Of a stretch of DNA of 26,909 bases, positions 1 to 8,754 are shown piece by piece (within the stretch, counting starts at the first letter, position 1; each line of letters opens with the position of its first letter). The translations under genes were made by a program, and so were the position numbers. Origin of the DNA: Actinomycetes bacterium (GTDB taxonomy: Bacteria > Actinomycetota > Actinomycetes > Actinomycetales > Actinomycetaceae); contig JAEWEQ010000036.1 in NCBI GenBank assembly GCA_023389315.1, positions 1 to 26,909 of the forward strand, in the 5' to 3' direction. The notes below the pieces were generated by a model. It saw only the letters and a list, made by a program, of their open reading frames with translations, ran no database searches and was not told where the DNA came from.

Positions 1-1388
1 GGGCCGTTAAAAACCTCAACCTTGAAGTCGAAGCCGGCGAACGCATCCTCCTGTTGGGCGCTTCCGGGGCGGGAAAATCCACCTTCTTACACGCCCTCGC
101 CGGAGTGCTCGGGGCGGCGGATGAAGGTACCGCCACCGGTACCATGACCATCGGTGGGAAACGCCCCCTAGATTGTCGCGGCCAAATCGGGCTCGTCATG
201 CAAGACCCCAACTCCCAGGTGGTGCTGGCCAAAGTCGGTGACGACGTGGCATTCGGGTGTGAAAACCTGGGGGTGCCGCGCGAGGAAATCTGGCCGCGAG
301 TGGAAGCTGCCCTTAAAGCCGTTTCCTTGGATGTGGGGCTGGACCGACCCACTTCTGCCCTGTCTGGCGGACAGCTCCAGCGCCTAGCGATCGCCGGAGC
401 CCTGGCAATGGACGCCCAGATACTGCTGCTGGACGAGCCCACCGCGAACCTCGACCCGGTGGGCATACAGGAAGTGCGCGCAGCCATCGAAAACGTCACC
501 GCTGACCGGCAACGCACTTTGATTGTGATTGAACACCGCGTCCAAGTGTGGGCTGACTTGGTGGACCGCGTGGTGGTGCTGGGGCCCGACGGGATCATTG
601 CGGACGGACCACCCGCCCTCGTTTTGGAAACACACCGCGACGAACTACTGGCCGCGGGCGTGTGGGTGCCGAACTCTCCCCTACCACCGGCGCGCACCTA
701 CCAGACCAGCGCCACCGCCGACCTGTGGACCCGGGAACTGACCACCGGCTATAGCGCGCAATATCCGATATCTCGCGACCTAGAGGTGCAAATCCCAGCG
801 GGCCTCAGTACCTGCATAACCGGCCCGAATGGGGCGGGGAAAACCACTTTGGGTTTAACGCTGGTGGGACTGCTAGAGCCCTTGGCGGGGGAAGTGCTGG
901 CCGCCCAGCGGCTGCGCCCACCTGCCTCACGAAAGGTAGACCCGGCCCACCCGATCACCTGGACTTCCAAGCAGCTTCTGACCCGCATCGGCACAGTGTT
1001 TCAACACCCCGAACACCAGTTCGTGGCCGGTACGGTGCGTGAAGAACTCGCCGCCGGGCCCCTGGCGCTGGGGATGAGCCGGCCCCAGGTGAGCAATAGA
1101 GTAGATGAGTTGCTGGCTCAGCTGCATTTGGAAAAGCTCGCCCACGCCAACCCGTTCACGCTGTCGGGTGGGGAAAAGCGTCGCCTCAGTGTGGGCACGG
1201 TGCTGGCGACGGAGCCACAGGTGATTTTGTTGGATGAGCCCACGTTCGGGCAAGATCGCAACACTTGGACCGACCTGGTGCTGTTGATTCAACAGATCCT
1301 GGGGCAGGGCCGCACCATTTTGTCGGTAACGCACGACGATGCCTACCTGCAGGTGCTGGGAGAGAATCACCTTGAGGTGCACCCGTGA
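1..1388 (+). CDS. Energy-coupling factor transporter ATPase, two fused ABC domains (5' end cut by window)
   Basis: This is the ATP-hydrolysing subunit of an ECF-type importer, acting on the cytoplasmic face. The reading frame is already open at base 3, so the true start lies before the window and the first in-window TTG (54) is internal. Two complete ABC domains follow each other. The first has Walker A GASGAGKS (57-80), the signature LSGGQ and Walker B LLLDEPTANLD. The second has Walker A GPNGAGKT (from 822), the signature LSGGE and Walker B ILLDEPTFGQD. Each domain has its own Q-loop. Fused EcfA pairs of this kind occur in YkoD-like thiamine-precursor transporters and related systems of Actinobacteria. 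Its stop overlaps the start of ecfT by four bases, so the two are translationally coupled. The substrate-binding S component is not in the window (probably upstream), so the substrate cannot be named. Confidence 0.93.
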   Translation, partial: AVKNLNLEVEAGERILLLGASGAGKSTFLHALAGVLGAADEGTATGTMTIGGKRPLDCRGQIGLVMQDPNSQVVLAKVGDDVAFGCENLGVPREEIWPRVEAALKAVSLDVGLDRPTSALSGGQLQRLAIAGALAMDAQILLLDEPTANLDPVGIQEVRAAIENVTADRQRTLIVIEHRVQVWADLVDRVVVLGPDGIIADGPPALVLETHRDELLAAGVWVPNSPLPPARTYQTSATADLWTRELTTGYSAQYPISRDLEVQIPAGLSTCITGPNGAGKTTLGLTLVGLLEPLAGEVLAAQRLRPPASRKVDPAHPITWTSKQLLTRIGTVFQHPEHQFVAGTVREELAAGPLALGMSRPQVSNRVDELLAQLHLEKLAHANPFTLSGGEKRRLSVGTVLATEPQVILLDEPTFGQDRNTWTDLVLLIQQILGQGRTILSVTHDDAYLQVLGENHLEVHP

Positions 1389-2146
1389 AACACACTGCGT
1401 TAGATACCCTCAACCCCGTCACCCGGCTGCTGCTGTGCTTCGTTGCTACCACCCCGCTGATTGTCACCTTGGACTGGCTGAGTGCCTCGGTGGCCTTAGC
1501 TAGCCAAGTGGTGGTGCTGCGAGCCTGCGGGGTGTCTTTACGGTTCATGGCTACCCGCCTGCTGCCCGTGCTGGTGGCGGCTCCCATCGCCGCTATTTCT
1601 ATGGCCCTGTACGGTAGGCCAGGCGGACGCATCTGGGTGGATTTTGGCCTGCTGGTCGTTTCCGATCAGTCCCTAATGTTGGCACTGGCGGTGTTCATCC
1701 GCATTTTCGCCCTCACTTTGCCGGTTCTGGTGTTGCTCTCTGGCGTGGATCCCACGCTGATGGGTGATGGGTTGGCGCAGATCGTGCGTCTGCCCGCGAA
1801 ACTGGTGTTGGGGTCGCTGGCGGGGGTGCGCATGATTGGCTTATTCGTCAGCGACTGGCAGACCCTGGCGCGCGCTCGCCGTGCCCGCGGCCTGGGCGAT
1901 CAGGGTAGGTTCAAACGCTGGTTCACCATGGCGTTCGCAATGCTGGTTTTCGCCATCCGGCGCGGTTCCGTGTTGGCCACCGCCATGGAGGCACGCGGGT
2001 TTGGGGACGCAACCGAGCGCACTTGGGCCCGCCCGTCAGTGCTGACCTGGCGTGACCCGGTGGCGTTCCTGGTGGCTATTTCCACGGTGACGCTGGCTTT
2101 GGGTAGTGCGATCTGGTTCGGCACTATTTGGTACGTATGGACCTAG
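1385..2146 (+). CDS. ecfT: ECF transporter transmembrane coupling protein EcfT
   Basis: This membrane scaffold connects the two ATPase domains to the substrate-binding S component. It has 253 residues, usual for EcfT, and starts with GTG in a four-base GTGA overlap with the ATPase stop. Hydrophobic segments lie at about 15-45, 55-75, 98-120 and 225-250. The two Arg-Gly coupling helices that define the family are visible: A-R-G at residues 167-169 (within RRARGLGD) and A-R-G at 203-205 (within MEARGFGD). These insert into grooves of the ATPases. The gene is the last of its operon. Its stop codon lies inside the first copy of a 28-bp direct repeat. Confidence 0.92.
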   Translation: MKHTALDTLNPVTRLLLCFVATTPLIVTLDWLSASVALASQVVVLRACGVSLRFMATRLLPVLVAAPIAAISMALYGRPGGRIWVDFGLLVVSDQSLMLALAVFIRIFALTLPVLVLLSGVDPTLMGDGLAQIVRLPAKLVLGSLAGVRMIGLFVSDWQTLARARRARGLGDQGRFKRWFTMAFAMLVFAIRRGSVLATAMEARGFGDATERTWARPSVLTWRDPVAFLVAISTVTLALGSAIWFGTIWYVWT

Positions 2147-2234
2147 GCCCGTGTCGCTAGGTTCGGCATCGTGGCGCCGTAGATGTGGTGCCCGGCACGT
2201 GGGGAGCTAGGCCCGTGGCGCTAGGTTCGGCATC
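2143..2234. repeat. 28-bp direct repeat between convergent genes
   Basis: Copy one is 2143-2170 and copy two is 2207-2234, 64 bases apart, with one mismatch in 28. Both begin CTAGGCCCGTG and end CTAGGTTCGGCATC (copy one has T for the last G of the first part). Copy one contains the ecfT stop and copy two reaches the stop of the opposite-strand EamA gene. No clear hairpin terminator with a T run is visible here. Confidence 0.85.
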
Positions 2235-3216
2235 ATTCCCCGGGGCCGGTTGGCAGCAGGGCAGGGGTGGGCGATGGCGGCTTTCCTGCTGGCGCCTCAT
2301 CGACGAGGGCGGGTTCGTCGCGAGGCGGGCCCACCCGTCCTCGTCGCTTAAATATCGCCCCACCGACTTCGGTCAACAACATCGCCACGAAGATCAAACT
2401 GCCACCCACCAGTAGGCGCCCGGTCACGAACTCGCCGCCGAAAACCACCGCGAAGAACGCCGCAAACACCGGTTCGGTGACCATGATGATAGCCGCAGTG
2501 GCCGGATGCAGAAGACCCTGGGCCCAGCTTTGCGCCACCATCGCCCCCAAACCTGCGACCAGGGCCATGTACACCAGTGCCACCCACGCACCGGTGGTGC
2601 GTGGCAACGCGATGCCTCCGGGGAGGGCGAAAACGGTGGAGAAGGCGGCGATCACCATCATTTGGATGACGGCGAAAGCGAAGGGATTAGCACCGCGCGC
2701 CCACCGCCCCATCAGGGCGATATGCAGGGCGTAGAGCACGGCGCTGAGGAAAGTGATGCCCTCTCCCCCGCCCACACTTAAGCCGCGCAAGCTGAGCACC
2801 ATCAGACCCACGGTGGTGATGGCACTGGCAAGCCAGATGCGGCCGCTGAGGCGCTCGCGAAAGAACAGGGCCACAATGATGGGTGTTAGCACCACGTAAA
2901 TGCCGGTGATGAAGCCGGATACGGAAGCATCAGTGGTGTGAAGCCCCACGGTTTGCAACAGTTGCGCCAGGAAATAAATGGCCCCCAAGGTCACGCCGCG
3001 GCGCCACACCGGCAGGCTGGCAGCCCGTAACTGACGGTGGAAAACTACCGCGCCCACCACCGCAGCCAGGGTGAAGCGGGCAGCGAGGAAGTCGGCGGCA
3101 CTTACTTGCGCCAGTAGGTCTTTAATGAGGAAGAAGGTAGAGCCCCAAACAGCGGTCACCAGCATGAGGGCTAGGGCAGCTAGTGCGGTTGATTCAGTTT
3201 GTTTGCGGGGCACCAA
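2233..3216 (-). CDS. EamA/DMT-family transporter (drug/metabolite exporter type)
   Basis: This inner-membrane carrier of the drug/metabolite transporter superfamily usually exports metabolites or amino acids; the substrate is not predictable. It has about ten hydrophobic segments arranged as two EamA repeats. The first begins with the typical sequence ALMLVTAVWGSTFFLIKDLL. The second ends with the conserved EPVFAAFFAVVFGGE loop. A basic and proline-rich tail of about 40 residues follows the last helix. The start chosen is TTG at 3216, about nine bases after GGAGA, giving 327 residues. GTG at 3213 or TTG at 3285 (350 residues) remain possible; the extra N-terminus of the long form has no family feature. 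It is transcribed in the same direction as the small gene at 3356-3751 but 139 bases downstream, so co-transcription is uncertain. Confidence 0.85.
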   Translation of the reverse strand: MVPRKQTESTALAALALMLVTAVWGSTFFLIKDLLAQVSAADFLAARFTLAAVVGAVVFHRQLRAASLPVWRRGVTLGAIYFLAQLLQTVGLHTTDASVSGFITGIYVVLTPIIVALFFRERLSGRIWLASAITTVGLMVLSLRGLSVGGGEGITFLSAVLYALHIALMGRWARGANPFAFAVIQMMVIAAFSTVFALPGGIALPRTTGAWVALVYMALVAGLGAMVAQSWAQGLLHPATAAIIMVTEPVFAAFFAVVFGGEFVTGRLLVGGSLIFVAMLLTEVGGAIFKRRGRVGPPRDEPALVDEAPAGKPPSPTPALLPTGPGE

Positions 3217-3355
3217 CGTCGGGAATCTCCAGGTCGCGTCAACTACTTCCGCCGATATCTTAGTTGCCGGCGAAGGCCAACCCAACTTCGGCAGTCTTCC
3301 GCTACCTTCACGGCCTGCGCAGTTGCAACCGCGCTGGCAGGATCCTGGGAGGTCC

Positions 3356-3751
3356 TCATCGAATAGTTCCGGGGCAGACGTTTATCAGGGCGTAATCGTA
3401 TTCACCCGCCCTCGCCTTTTGCACCATTTCAGGCGGCATATGATACGTGTCCACCACGACCAACTCGATGTTGGAAGAAGTCTCCACGTAGGGAGTATCA
3501 CCGCAGGCTGCCAGCACGGTTTGCCAACTCGACCCGTCCTGCTCCTGTCCCAGCCAGGGTACCGTCAGATTCTGGGTCACTACGGTGGCGTGACCGTCGA
3601 ACACGTTTAGTCTCTCAAGCTCGTGGTACTGCCTACCGCGAAGCTGCGCGAACTGCGTCAGTGGTGCGGAGAATAGGACTCCGATGTAGCCGACCAGTAA
3701 GCTGCAGGCAAGTAGCACCGAGCCGATAACGAACCAAGCTGAGCGCGTCAT
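3356..3751 (-). CDS. Hypothetical membrane-anchored extracytoplasmic protein
   Basis: I do not recognise this gene. It encodes 131 residues from ATG at 3751, with GGTGA five bases upstream. Residues 6-28 form one strong hydrophobic segment after a short basic start, so it is probably anchored by its N-terminus with about 100 residues outside the membrane. That part has two cysteines (84 and 126) that could form a disulfide. The open frame continues upstream to 3925, but the added residues are basic, low in hydrophobic content and lack a ribosome site, so the short form is preferred. It sits in the low-GC stretch shared with the sugar transporter genes upstream. Coding status is plausible, not proven. 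Confidence 0.5.
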   Translation of the reverse strand: MTRSAWFVIGSVLLACSLLVGYIGVLFSAPLTQFAQLRGRQYHELERLNVFDGHATVVTQNLTVPWLGQEQDGSSWQTVLAACGDTPYVETSSNIELVVVDTYHMPPEMVQKARAGEYDYALINVCPGTIR

Positions 3752-4103
3752 TGTGTCACCAGCTATATGCGATGAGCATACGGGAGGGGGCAGGCGGGGA
3801 CACCGGTGGCGAGGTTTCCTGAATGATAGGCTCCCCGTGGCCTGAAGCCCTCGATTGAATTTGGCAGTGGTAGCCATTTGCTTTGGAATGTTCCCAGAAC
3901 GCGCTGTCTTCCTGCCAGCCACCATATTGACGCCATGCAGTATTAACCAATGGGACCTGAGAGGAGGGCAGCAAAGCGCTTCTCCTTTCCTGCGCTTGGT
4001 AAAATAGTTATTGACACTGTAAGGCTCTTCATAATTGAACGCAAGACTTAAGCCTTAGTCTTTTTGCGCCGCCTTCATGCCGCTGTCTCTTCGTCAATCA
4101 GAA
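3752..4103. other. AT-rich intergenic region without a convincing gene
   Basis: This gap separates the sugar permease operon from the small unknown gene. A weak hairpin, AAGACT (4043-4048) with AGTCTT (4057-4062), is followed by T residues on the + strand, but no + strand gene precedes it. A TTGACA at 4011-4016 has CATAAT only 13 bases away. One minus-strand open frame (3756-3974) has no family resemblance. A promoter for the 3356-3751 gene should lie here but I cannot place it. Confidence 0.5.
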
Positions 4104-4142
4104 ACGAGGGCGGCATGATCGTATCGACCACACCGCCCTCGT
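4104..4142 (-). terminator. Probable terminator after the mannose-glycan transport operon
   Basis: A perfect 10-bp inverted repeat, ACGAGGGCGG (4104-4113) and CCGCCCTCGT (4133-4142), encloses a 19-base loop. It begins 25 bases past the stop of the last permease. On the minus strand the stem is followed by TTTCTGATT, a weak T run, so termination may be partial or factor-assisted. Confidence 0.65.
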
Positions 4143-4167
4143 AATCGAGCCAGATCCTGCTGTGCAA

Positions 4168-5112
4168 CTACCCCTTGACGCCTCCCTCTTCGACGCCGCG
4201 GAAGAAGTATTTCTGGGTAAAAACGAATAGCAGGATGATTGGGAGAAGTGCCAAAATGGTGCCCGCAGCCACCACCCGTGGATTCGTGCCAAACGTTGAT
4301 GACAAATACTGCATACCCACTGTAAGCGTGTACTTTTCGGGATCCGAAAGCACAACCAGAGGCCAGAGGAAATCATCCCAGGCTTGGATAAACGACATTA
4401 GCGCCACCACTGAGGCCATGCCCTTTACATTGGGCCAAACTATGTGCCGTAATCGTTGCATGGTGGTAGCTCCGTCAATCGCTGCCGCATCTAAAATAGA
4501 TTGCGGTATAGATCGAGCAGCTGTAGCCATAAGCAAAATATTGATAGAGGTTATCGCAGTTGGTAAGAATACGCCCGTAAGAGTATTTTGCAGGTTCAAC
4601 GCCTTTATAGTGAGGTACTGCGAAGTTAGAGTAACTTCGCCCGGTAATAAAAGGGTTGACAGTATGAGCCCCATGATTAGGGCTTTTCCGCGGAAACGCA
4701 TATTGGCAAGCGCGTATCCAGCAGCAGTGGCAAAAACGACGTTCGTAACCACCATCGCCACAGATACCACCAGGGAGTGCCACGCGTAAGACACTACCGG
4801 AATAGTTCGCGCGACTTCCCCGTAGTTTGCGAGTGTGGGATCTTGAGGAATTAAGTTCGGAGGAAATGAATAGATATCCTCTAGAGGACCTTTAAGGGAG
4901 GTTGAGAGTTGCCACAGGAATGGTCCTACGGTAAGTACCATCACGAGCGCTAGAAGCAGATAGCGCAACACTAGACCAGCAAATGTCGGCCTATCAAACC
5001 CTGCTTCACCTTTTTTGCGCCATGGTTTCGGCTTATATTCCTTTACGTCAACTTGATGTTCCACGTCTAAGCCTCGCCCAAACTTTCGAGAGGCCGTTTT
5101 AATGCCTTCCAT
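4168..5112 (-). CDS. Carbohydrate ABC transporter permease, MalG/UgpE type
   Basis: This is the second inner-membrane subunit of a sugar importer. It has 314 residues and about six membrane segments. An unusually long polar N-terminal tail of about 45 residues precedes the first helix. The EAA loop that docks the ATPase is at about 208-231 (LDAAAIDGATT then WPNVKG), and the protein ends with the usual FTQKYFFRG region before a glycine-rich tail. ATG at 5112 has GAGG five bases upstream. Only one base separates it from the stop of the first permease, so the pair is one transcript. No ATPase gene accompanies it. The gene is clearly poorer in GC than the glycosidases of the same operon: for example 4501-4560 has 25 G/C in 60. 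Confidence 0.9.
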   Translation of the reverse strand: MEGIKTASRKFGRGLDVEHQVDVKEYKPKPWRKKGEAGFDRPTFAGLVLRYLLLALVMVLTVGPFLWQLSTSLKGPLEDIYSFPPNLIPQDPTLANYGEVARTIPVVSYAWHSLVVSVAMVVTNVVFATAAGYALANMRFRGKALIMGLILSTLLLPGEVTLTSQYLTIKALNLQNTLTGVFLPTAITSINILLMATAARSIPQSILDAAAIDGATTMQRLRHIVWPNVKGMASVVALMSFIQAWDDFLWPLVVLSDPEKYTLTVGMQYLSSTFGTNPRVVAAGTILALLPIILLFVFTQKYFFRGVEEGGVKG

Positions 5113-5113
5113 T

Positions 5114-6109
5114 TTAGCCTCTATTCTCTGACAGTTTCACATCAATCGTCGGCGCGGCAGTCTGGCTGGATACTGGAGCAGTAGCGTTCTGACGCGTTGT
5201 CGCCATCGACTTTTTCCGCAATTTGCGTGCTTCACGTATTTCAGCGCCTTGATTTATGTATCCAACGACCAGGAGTGGTCCGATGGTAAGGAGGAAAAGT
5301 ACAACCGAGATAGCGGAGGCGTAACCAAGATTTCCGTTAAGGCCTTTCCCGGTTTGTTGGATCAGCATTACGAGTGATTGCGCTTGCCCACCCGGACCGC
5401 CAGACCCATTCGTTAGAACGTAGATTTCGGCAAAAATACGCATCGCTGCGACTGTCACCAGCGCCGAAATCAGTAGCATAGCTCCTTTAACCCCTGGCAC
5501 CGTGACGGTCCAAAAACGGCGCCACCAGCCAGCTCCATCAAGCGCAGCCGCTTCGTGCAGCTCTCTGCTGACGTTAGTCAAAGCCGCCAAGTAAACCACC
5601 ATGTAGTAGCCCAGGCCCTTCCACACAGTCAGAGAGATGGCCGATAGCAGAATCAGCCATCTGTCGATTAGGAAGTTTATCGGCTGATCCGTTAAATGCA
5701 GGAATTGTAGAGATTGATTAATCAGGCCTCGCGAATCAAAAAGCCAAGACCAAATAATCCCAACTACCACAACCGACGCGATTACTGGGAAGTAGTAAGT
5801 AGTTCGAAAGACCGAGATCCCCGGGATTTTCTTTTGCACCAACAGTGCTAAGAACAAAGGCAGGAAAGTGAGTAGTGGAACACACACTATGACGTATACC
5901 AGACTCGTGACCATGGCATACACGAACCGCTCATCATGGAACAGCGTCACAAAATTCTGGAGGCCAATCCATTTTGGTGCCCGCAACGGCCTGGCGTCAG
6001 TGAACGAAAGCACTACGGTGTTCAGGAACGGCCAGATCGCAAATACGAGCACCCACACCACAGCTGGGGCTAAGAGCACGTAAGGTGTAAACCACTTGTG
6101 TGCCTTCAC
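5114..6109 (-). CDS. Carbohydrate ABC transporter permease, MalF/UgpA type
   Basis: This is the first inner-membrane subunit of the same sugar importer, with 331 residues and six predicted helices. The EAA docking loop is at about 186-209 (HEAAALDGAGWWRRF then VPGVKG). A polar tail of about 45 residues rich in Thr, Ala, Gln and Lys follows the last helix. The start is GTG at 6109 with GAGGAG five bases upstream. An ATG three bases earlier lies out of frame and meets a stop after two codons. The gene follows the binding protein by 36 bases and precedes the second permease by one base. Base composition is low for the window (5701-5760 has 24 G/C in 60). Confidence 0.9.
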   Translation of the reverse strand: MKAHKWFTPYVLLAPAVVWVLVFAIWPFLNTVVLSFTDARPLRAPKWIGLQNFVTLFHDERFVYAMVTSLVYVIVCVPLLTFLPLFLALLVQKKIPGISVFRTTYYFPVIASVVVVGIIWSWLFDSRGLINQSLQFLHLTDQPINFLIDRWLILLSAISLTVWKGLGYYMVVYLAALTNVSRELHEAAALDGAGWWRRFWTVTVPGVKGAMLLISALVTVAAMRIFAEIYVLTNGSGGPGGQAQSLVMLIQQTGKGLNGNLGYASAISVVLFLLTIGPLLVVGYINQGAEIREARKLRKKSMATTRQNATAPVSSQTAAPTIDVKLSENRG

Positions 6110-6145
6110 AGCATCTCCTCAGGGATCTCGGTCTTTAATCAAACG

Positions 6146-7438
6146 CTACTGCGCCAAGTTGCTATTGGCGTATTCCACGGCCTTGTCCAGAGCCTCTTGG
6201 ATGCCAATGTCACCCTTAACTGCGAGTGCGATCTGCTGCTGCAGGTAGCGGTCCATATCGTAGGTGAACTGGATCGGGTACTCCGGAGTTGCATCGCCAA
6301 GGGCCTTAGACGCAGCTTCGGTCGCAGTCTTTTGGAGCTCGTTCTCAATCACAGAGGTAAACGCTTCCGGATTCTCTACGCCTTCCTTAGTCCCCGGGAA
6401 GAAACCTTGAGCTATTTTCAGGAATTCGACCTGATTCTCCGTGTTGGTTACAAATTGCGCAAACGCTAGCGCCGCAGCCGGGGCTTTGGATTCCTTCGCT
6501 ACCGAGATGCCTTGGATGAAGAGCGGAGCATGTCCGATGCGCGGTGTCGCTACGGTGTCAGGGAGCAAACCGGGAGCTTCTTTTTCCAACTCTGAAGCGA
6601 AGCCTGCGGAAGCGGTAGTCCAAGCAGTCTTACCTTGCTTGTAGAGAGCGGAGTTACCCAGATAGTCAGCATTCAATGCTTCCGGAGGCATTGCACCATC
6701 TTCATAGGCCTTCTTATAGCGTTCCACCACCTTCACAGCCTCGGGAGAATTGAACACGAACTTGCCATCCTTAATGATTTCCACCCCAGCGGAGGAAAGC
6801 GTGCCGGTACGGGGCACGTCGGAGATCATTTTGATCTTGCCTCCGCTTGACTCAGCCACCTTAGTAGCCATCGCGAATAACTCATCAAGATCGGTAGGTA
6901 GCTTCTCCGTATCAATCCCCGCTTCCTTCAAGAATTGGGTGTTATACCAGTTGAGGTCGGTCCCCAGATACCACGCGTACCCATAGTGCCCGTCAATATC
7001 CGGGAACTTGTATGCTTCCGTCGCCCCTTCGACGTATTCCGCTAGTTTGTCTTTATCAGCAGCTTCTAAATCCATGAGCTTGTCCACCTGCGCTAATTTG
7101 TAAGCGAATTCTGGTGGCAGATTGATCACGTCAGGTAGTTCATTAGAGTTGGCTTGCTGCAGAATTTTGTCTTCGTATCCGTCCCCGGGTTGGTCAATCC
7201 ATTTGACCTTCACATCCGGGTGCTCTGACTCGAAATCCTGCACCAGCTTTTCGAAGTAGGGAGTGAAGCGGTCGTTCTTCAGTGACCAGGTTTGGAAGGT
7301 GATTTCACCCTTGATTTCACCGTCAGCTTTAGGCTGTTCGCTGCTGCCGCCACCGCCGGGGGCGCCACCGGTGCATCCGGCGGCCAGCGCCATTACGGCG
7401 CCAACGGCGAAAGCGCTAAACAACTTGTGCTTTCTCAT
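6146..7438 (-). CDS. Sugar-binding lipoprotein of ABC importer (family 1 solute-binding protein)
   Basis: This extracytoplasmic receptor captures an oligosaccharide for the two permeases downstream. It has 430 residues. The N-terminus is a lipoprotein signal: basic MRKHK, a hydrophobic stretch, then lipobox LAAGC with Cys22 as the lipid-modified residue, followed by a Gly-rich linker. The mature part has the fold markers of the UgpB/MalE group: GEITFQTW near the start, NELPDVINLPPEFAYKLA, and the late GISVAKESKAPAAALAFAQF region. ATG at 7438 is preceded by AAGGAGA at good spacing. It lies 47 bases after the beta-mannosidase-like gene, so it is the third gene of the operon. Context suggests a mannose-rich N-glycan fragment as ligand; that is inference. 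Confidence 0.92.
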   Translation of the reverse strand: MRKHKLFSAFAVGAVMALAAGCTGGAPGGGGSSEQPKADGEIKGEITFQTWSLKNDRFTPYFEKLVQDFESEHPDVKVKWIDQPGDGYEDKILQQANSNELPDVINLPPEFAYKLAQVDKLMDLEAADKDKLAEYVEGATEAYKFPDIDGHYGYAWYLGTDLNWYNTQFLKEAGIDTEKLPTDLDELFAMATKVAESSGGKIKMISDVPRTGTLSSAGVEIIKDGKFVFNSPEAVKVVERYKKAYEDGAMPPEALNADYLGNSALYKQGKTAWTTASAGFASELEKEAPGLLPDTVATPRIGHAPLFIQGISVAKESKAPAAALAFAQFVTNTENQVEFLKIAQGFFPGTKEGVENPEAFTSVIENELQKTATEAASKALGDATPEYPIQFTYDMDRYLQQQIALAVKGDIGIQEALDKAVEYANSNLAQ

Positions 7439-7485
7439 CTTGTTCTCCTTTGAAACATTGCCGGCAAGTTACCGGCGGTTTGCGG

Positions 7486-8754
7486 TCATTGTTGGGTGGA
7501 CAAAAATGGGGTGTGTGCCTGCTGCGGGGTGCGTTGGCGCACTTGCGAGGCCGGCACGTCATGGTAGTTCGCTCGATCGATCACGAGGGCGGGGACCTCC
7601 CCCGCGACGGCAGCTTCATACCAGCGGTCGAACGGGTCATGTTCGGCGCTGGTGTGGCTGCGCGACCACTGCGGGGCGGCAGTGGAGATCTGGGGGCGCT
7701 TAGGCTCTTGCGACGCGGCGCTCACTTCGCGCCACTGGCGGGCCGCGAGGGCGAAGGCATCGCCGATGGGTTTGGCGTTACCGTCCTCGTCGATCAGCCC
7801 CAAGGTGTGTTCCAGGGCGGGGAAATCCGATAACTGGCGCGACACGTCGTGGGAACACCACCAGGTGATGGCACATAGGTGCGGGCTCACTCCCCCGCCG
7901 TACTTACCCATGAGGATGTCCACGGTGTCGAGCAGGAACTGGGGGGCGTCCAGTGGGTCCACGTAGTTTTGTGGGGCACCGATCTCTTGCAGCCACACGC
8001 TTCGGGGCTGGTCGGACCAGGCGGCTGCCAGTTCACACAGGTAACGGGCGAACCATGGTAGCTGGGGCGCCCCCTTGCCGAAGCGCGGGCCGATGCGGCC
8101 AAACACCCACGAATGCACGGTGGTGACGTCGCCTTCACTGACCGCCAGTTGCGGGGTGAACGCCTGGGTGTCGTCGAACCACACGTCATCGTCGTGGCTG
8201 TGCACGTGCGTGCCGGCGGGCCAATCAGATTTAGCTTGCTCTAACAAGGTCCGCAGCCACCGCTGGGCCTGCTCAGTAGAAATGGCGTCGTAGTCAGGGT
8301 GGCGGGTGGCGGCAAACTGGACGAACTCGTTACCCAAGGTAAGGCCGGTGGCGTTGGGTAGGTCGCGCAAAGCAACGGCGAGTTCACTGACCAGGTGGCG
8401 CTGGGCTGCCACCACGTCCTCGTCGGTGAAAAGGTTACGACGATGCCAGGTTTGCACCCACGCGGGGAGGAAATCGAAAGACGAAAGGTGGCCTTGCAAG
8501 ACATCCACGCTGGCGTCCAACCCGCACTCTGCGGCCAGTTCCACGGTCCGCACCACGTCCGCGATGGCGGCTGGGCGAATCAGGGTGCGGTTGGGTTGCA
8601 GCAGTGGCCACAGGGGGAATATCCGCACGTGGTCGGCGCCCAGCTCCTCGATGGCTTGGAAGTCTTCGCGCACTTGCCCGGCATCGAAGTCCAACCAGGA
8701 GTGGAACCAGCCACGCCTGGGGGTGTAGTTAACTCCGAACTTCACGTCTTTCAC
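7486..8754 (-). CDS. Glycoside hydrolase clan GH-A, beta-mannosidase/endo-mannosidase-like (GH5_18-like)
   Basis: This is a probable intracellular glycosidase of 422 residues with no signal peptide. It is a single TIM-barrel domain beginning KFGVNYTPRRGW. Clan GH-A catalytic residues are visible: the acid/base in LGNEF (Asn142-Glu143) and the nucleophile in WLQEIGAP (Glu257). A barrel-closing Trp motif ITWWCSHD is at about 296-303. Length and order fit the bacterial COG3934 group, which includes GH5 subfamily 18 enzymes that cut Man-beta-1,4-GlcNAc from N-glycan cores in bifidobacteria. The next-door GH38 alpha-mannosidase strongly favours that role over plant mannan cleavage. It starts with GTG in a four-base GTGA overlap with the GH38 stop, so the two enzymes are translationally coupled. 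The C-terminal 90 residues are poorly conserved-looking and polar. Confidence 0.78.
   Translation of the reverse strand: MKDVKFGVNYTPRRGWFHSWLDFDAGQVREDFQAIEELGADHVRIFPLWPLLQPNRTLIRPAAIADVVRTVELAAECGLDASVDVLQGHLSSFDFLPAWVQTWHRRNLFTDEDVVAAQRHLVSELAVALRDLPNATGLTLGNEFVQFAATRHPDYDAISTEQAQRWLRTLLEQAKSDWPAGTHVHSHDDDVWFDDTQAFTPQLAVSEGDVTTVHSWVFGRIGPRFGKGAPQLPWFARYLCELAAAWSDQPRSVWLQEIGAPQNYVDPLDAPQFLLDTVDILMGKYGGGVSPHLCAITWWCSHDVSRQLSDFPALEHTLGLIDEDGNAKPIGDAFALAARQWREVSAASQEPKRPQISTAAPQWSRSHTSAEHDPFDRWYEAAVAGEVPALVIDRANYHDVPASQVRQRTPQQAHTPFLSTQQ

Noticed and set aside
4011..4035. TTGACA followed by CATAAT as a promoter
   Set aside because: Spacing is only 13 bases and no gene follows on the + strand.
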